A program made the position numbers and the translations under genes. A stretch of DNA of 64,000 nt. It comes from Heliocybe sulcata (lineage: Eukaryota; Basidiomycota; Agaricomycetes; Gloeophyllales; Gloeophyllaceae). Each line of letters begins with the position of its first letter. The stretch's first letter is position 1. This document shows positions 60,186 to 64,000 of this stretch, one piece after another. The stretch lies in assembly GCA_004369045.1 (NCBI GenBank), contig ML213522.1, forward strand, positions 1 to 64,000. The letters are read 5' to 3'. The notes beneath the pieces are model-generated. The model was not told the DNA's origin and ran no database searches. It was given only the letters and a program-made list of their open reading frames with translations.

Positions 60186-60895
60186 CGCAGGAAGAATGAA
60201 TCAAGAAAATCAAGAACGTATCTCGCCATTTCTCATCAAATCCCATGTCCCAAGTTCCATGTTTCCGGTTTCGATTTTTATTGGTTTACTCGTCGGTGCA
60301 CATTCGGGTTCGTTTTTCAAGTGCATCGGTATCCCTTGCTCGAGATTGCCGGCGTTGATGTGATCCTGCTTCCGTGCTTGTCTCGAAGGTCCTGGTCCTG
60401 ACGTGTTTGGTAAGTTATCCTGCGTTACCGTGTGTTTTCTTTGACTGAATGATTGTGTGCAGTATGTTCGGTCCATCCATGCGTCCTCCTGTTCTCCCCT
60501 CCGTCCTCTCCGTTTAAAGTGCCCCGCAAGTCTCCTCGCTGCCTGGCCACGACGCAACAGCCATACCATGGGTCTGATCAACCCTTGCGGGCTGGGGGAC
60601 TGATTATCCCTGCGTCGTGGAGAGTTCCGATGGCCAAGCCGCACAGCCGAAGGGGGACGCCCCGGACGCTTCGGCTCGTCGGACTCAAGAGGCGGAGTCG
60701 GGACGAAGGGATGGTCGCGAATCGTGCTCGGATCCTATGCGATGGACGGTCGTACTCGAGAGGCAAGAAGGAAAGGTGGATCTGGTTGGCGTCGGTAATC
60801 TTGTATGCAAGGGATCTTTATTTTATTTGACTTCTGTATCTATCCATAAAACGGGGAGGGTTCTTGTATTAGTGGAAACGGCGGTCGTGCGGTCG
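60186..60895. other. Probable 3' UTR and spacer
   Basis: No supported gene. The open plus-strand frame 60453-60830 has no family resemblance and may be 3' UTR of the preceding gene. Confidence 0.35.
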
Positions 60896-62430
60896 TCAGA
60901 TACCCGCCGCCGCCGACAGCAGCTGGAACGCCAGGGCCACGTTGTAAGGTAAGAATACGGAGGGGATGAACGCCCCGAGACTTCTGCTGGAAGTGGTTCT
61001 TTTCAGGAGAGACGGCAATTCCGAGGCCGGGGTAAGTCGGTGGGCTGCCTCGCAGTGAATAACTTGCATGCATCTTACTCGCGGACCCAAGCGGAGCGGC
61101 ATGACTCTGTTATGGAATCTTGTAAGTATCACATATATATGCCGGCTAGGTTAGCCGGTGACCATCTCGTACTCTATCGATTTTCCTCTTGCGATGACGG
61201 TGGTACTCGTCACTCGTGGTGCTCTGCCTAACATCTCTCGGGCAGCCTTGACTGGGGTAGCCGGCGAGGATAGAGCGTAGGTTGACAATGCCCATAGTAA
61301 GGCCTAGTCGTGATTACGGATAACTGCAGGAACAGCGGATGTTTTGATGAGGATCATGCGATGTATATTAGACATGCTAGAGGAGTTCCCAGCGGAGTCC
61401 CGAGGGATGCAGGTACAGAGATGGTGCAGTAAGTACCTTGCGCTGTGACTGTTCGAGCGTCTCCAGATCGCCTTCGAATTCAGTACAGGTGCGGATGCCA
61501 CAGCCAAGACGAGAATATTTGGTTGATGGAACAGCCTCGACGGTAAGTTTAGCCAAGGGCGGACGGGCGAACGTGCTTGGATCCAGGAGCTCGCTGCTCG
61601 AGTTACTCCTCTATCAAAGGGGAAAGACGGCACTTGCTCCTACGCTGGCTAATATGGAGAGTGCGTAAGATGGGAGCCATCTCATCCATCCGAGGCGCAT
61701 GCTGGAGCCCTTGACATCGCCTATTTGAGGGTTGTAGTGGAGAGATACAGTAGCTAAATAAGAGCATGTCTGGCAGATGTCGGGGCGTACTCGTGAACAC
61801 CACAAGAGCCTACTATTTCGCTGTGTTGTGGAGACAGAACCAAGGGCCCATTAAGAGCCCTCCCGAGGAGAAGAACTGCGACGGCATCTCGGTATGTCGT
61901 AGCCAAGTAGAAAAACCGAAAAAGTGGCCTCGTATGTATCTGAAAGTGGCATGGACGACGCCAATTTTGGATGGTGTTCATAAGACGGACTGATATCCGG
62001 TCAAGAGGGCGATGTGCCAGTGTGTGGGTAGCTGGTGGGAGGAAGCGGGAAGCCGAGATGGTTTGCTGACTTTAGCTTTCATTGATGCAGGTCGTTGAGT
62101 CAGTCGCATGTTTACTCTTGTACAAGGTGTATTTCGAGACAAGAGGCAGTATTCGACTACAACTTGCCCTGCTCCTAGTGCCCGTTCATAAGAAATTCGG
62201 ACGGCCTACGCGTAGCGGAAATCCAGATCTGAGTGAATGCAATAGTAGGTGCGATACTTACAGCGATGAACTGAACGGTCAGTACTTCAGTGGCGCAATC
62301 GGGCATCTTATGCTGACTAAGCGTGTGCTGTGCCTGACTCGCACGAAGCCGGTTGACAGCCTGGAGAGTTGATGGCAGAAGCTGGGCCCACATCTCCAGA
62401 GATGAGTGCTGTTTAGGTTCTGTCAAGCTC
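60896..62430 (-). CDS. Unresolved multi-exon gene, possibly with a C-terminal hydrophobic tail
   Basis: Several minus-strand pieces look coding, but I could not join them fully or name a family. They are CATFRYIRGHFFGFSTWLR-type text near 61850-61950, YNPQIGDVKGSSMRLGWMRW with LPSYALSILASVGASAVF near 61625-61740, LAKLTVEAVPSTKYSRLGCG with IRTCTEFEGDLETLEQSQRK near 61440-61560 ending at a GTACTT donor, and a terminal piece SLGAFIPSVFLPYNVALAFQ then LLSAAAGI ending at a stop at 60896. The terminal hydrophobic end would fit a GPI-anchor signal or a membrane helix. Start, exact borders and whether it is intact are unknown. Confidence 0.3.
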
Positions 62431-62799
62431 TATAACGGGTACGAGCAGCACCGCACCTCGAGTTCTAAGAGTCGGACTGTTCTGCAATATTCGTAGTCTG
62501 TATGCAGAACCCGCGAAGCTGCATCGCCTCCAGAGGCGGGTGCGGAAGCTTCGACGAGGCCCGCTGCCGCCACCGACACCTCCCGGTAAAGTGGTTGACC
62601 ACGAGGAGGTGTGGCGCACGTTCTAGGAACGACGCGTCCTGATTGGCTGCCCCCGCGAACGTGCAAGGTACTGCAGGCCTGCGCCCAAGATACCAACTCT
62701 ATCACGGCTGGATCTGGCCACGGCTGCTCTCCCGAACATGTCCATTCCTGTAAATCTTCTTGGTATACTTAAAGCTCGCCAGTCTAACTATCTCCGTTC
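62431..62799. other. Upstream region of the phosphate transporter gene
   Basis: No gene seen. Open frames on the minus strand here lack protein features. No CACGTG or CACGTT-GGG-type Pho4 site was recognised by eye. Confidence 0.35.
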
Positions 62800-62806
62800 T
62801 ATATAA
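62800..62806 (+). promoter_or_regulatory. TATA box of the phosphate transporter gene
   Basis: TATATAA lies 70-76 nt before the start codon, followed by a pyrimidine-rich leader (CCTCTCTCCCCCCTCG), as is common in strongly expressed fungal genes. Confidence 0.55.
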
Positions 62807-62875
62807 CTTACCACGCATCCCTCCTCGACTCCCAACCCGCCTCTCTCCCCCCTCGATAGTCGCCATCTGCCCCCC

Positions 62876-64000
62876 ATGGCTGCTTATCGCAACCAAGAGA
62901 AGCTGTCGCACACCGACTCCGACCCCCATCTGGCGGGCACCGACGCTTATGCCCTCGACGAGCGTCGCCGCGCCGCCCTCGCGGAAGTTGATAACGCAAA
63001 ATTCTCGCAAGTTCCTGCTGTTTACCTTACTTAACTCACTCTAACATGGTGTGCACCAGCTGGTTCCATGTCAAGGTCTGCATGGTAGCCGGTGTCGGTT
63101 TCTTCACCGACGCGTACGACATTTTTGCAATCAACATTGCATCGACAATGTTGGGCTATCTCTATGGCCACAGTGAGTGCAGTTTATTAGCGTGATAGGA
63201 CGGCACTTACCCCGGCTGTCCAGAATTCAACCTCAACGCCGCTCAGAGTTTGGGTGTCAAGGTCGCCACTCCGGTTGGGAATGTCTTTGGTCAGTTACTG
63301 TTCGGCTGGCTGGCAGATGTCTTGGGACGCAAGCGGATGTGTGAGTTAACCTTTGGAAGCGCAGGGACATCCCCTTACTCAATATTTCTTAGACGGTGTC
63401 GAGCTGATGATCATCATTGTCGCAACTTTCGGTCAAGCCGTCAGCGGTAACGGCCAAGCCGTGAGTATCATCGGCGTTCTCGTCGTCTGGCGGTTCCTGG
63501 TGAGCCTTTCCGCCCTATCCAATCCTTGCAACTATTGACACAAGACCCAGATGGGCGTCGGTATCGGGGGCGACTACCCACTCAGTGCAGTCATCTCGTC
63601 CGAATTCTCCTCTGCCCGGATCCGCGGGCGGCTCATGACGGCCGTCTTTGCCGCGCAGGGATGGGGCCAGCTCGCCGCCGCCATCATCGCCCTCATTCTC
63701 GTGGCAGCGTACAAGACCCCGCTCCTGCACGACCCCTACCCCGTCCTCAACCACGTCGACTACATGTGGCGGCTCCTCATCGGCCTCGGCTGCGTCCCCG
63801 GCTGCGTCGCGCTCTACTTCCGCCTCACCATCCCCGAGACGCCCCGGTTCACGATGGACATTGAGCGCAACGTCGTGCAGGCGGCGCAGGATGTCGAGAA
63901 CGTGCTGTCGACGGGCAAGTTTTACCATGACCCCGATGCGGTGGTGCAGAAGGCGCAGACGCCCCGCGCGTCCCGCCGCGATTTTCTCGCGTATTTCTCG
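62876..64000 (+). CDS. PHO84: Inorganic phosphate:H+ symporter, Pho84 type (3' part outside window)
   Basis: High-affinity plasma-membrane phosphate transporter of the major facilitator superfamily. Exons so far: 62876-63006, 63060-63172, 63224-63340, 63393-63499, 63551 to the window edge, all in phase. The cytosolic N-terminus includes MAAYRNQEKLSHTDSDPHLA and ALAEVDNAKFSWFHVKVCMV. Helix 1 has AGVGFFTDAYDIFAINIAST (the GFFTDAYDIF signature with the conserved Asp). The MFS loop 2-3 motif is GQLLFGWLADVLGRKRMYGV; GVGIGGDYPLSAVISSEFSS (GGDYPLS) is the phosphate-transporter signature; IPETPRFTMDIERNVVQAAQ is at the start of the central loop. Intron 1 uses a GC donor (GCAAGT) instead of GT. The gene is cut by the window end, in the central loop. 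Confidence 0.94.

Overview
The window looks like nuclear chromosomal DNA of a basidiomycete fungus, most likely a wood-decay Agaricomycete. Reasons: genes are densely packed on both strands and cut by many introns of about 50-65 nt with GT..AG borders and CTAAC/CTGAC-like branch points. Several families are typical of or largely restricted to Agaricomycetes (7-TM DUF6534/DUF6533-type membrane proteins, IFI6/27-like proteins, Ure2-type GST, CAP and thaumatin-like secreted proteins). There are no bacterial operon signals. The order (perhaps Polyporales) is a guess. Gene models were joined by hand from exon frames; where the exon lengths sum to a multiple of three this is stated.

Layout. 0.9-8.2 kb is a housekeeping block: PP2A catalytic subunit (-), CCT5 chaperonin subunit (+) from a shared 168-bp promoter, a Sec14/CRAL-TRIO lipid transfer protein (-) and a prolyl iminopeptidase (+). 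8.8-13.9 kb holds an F-box protein and a large SUN-domain nuclear-envelope protein. 15.0-16.6 kb is a DUF6534-type membrane protein; 18.5-20.6 kb a sulfite-oxidase-type molybdoenzyme; 22.2-23.5 kb an MDR oxidoreductase; 25.1-25.9 kb an unrecognised acidic, serine-rich protein; 26.6-28.1 kb a DUF6533-like membrane protein. 28.2-30.3 kb is repeat-rich and gene-free. 30.3-35.5 kb carries an FAD monooxygenase, a secreted thaumatin-like protein and an unrecognised basic nuclear-type protein. 37.5-41.0 kb has a Ure2-type GST, a small heat-shock protein and a small Stf2-like protein. 42-43.7 kb is an IFI6/27-like locus with one intact and one or two decayed copies. 44.0-45.3 kb is a protein resembling the RNA-binding front end of a DEAH helicase without the helicase. 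46.2-48.9 kb has an SDR and a putatively myristoylated small membrane protein. 50.7-53.9 kb has a CAP/PR-1 secreted protein and an aquaglyceroporin. 55.0-60.1 kb has a divergent Ras-like GTPase, a cullin-like protein and a membrane protein, followed directly by a long poly-G tract. The window ends inside a PHO84-type phosphate transporter.

Neighbours do not form one pathway; this is an ordinary mosaic of core and lineage-specific genes. I found no convincing new multi-gene system. The best second-look items are splicing oddities (a stop codon alone in its own exon in PP2A, a start codon alone in its own exon, a 20-nt micro-exon, a GC-AG intron), the helicase-less dsRNA-binding protein, the IFI6/27 duplication, the divergent GTPase and several repeat clusters.
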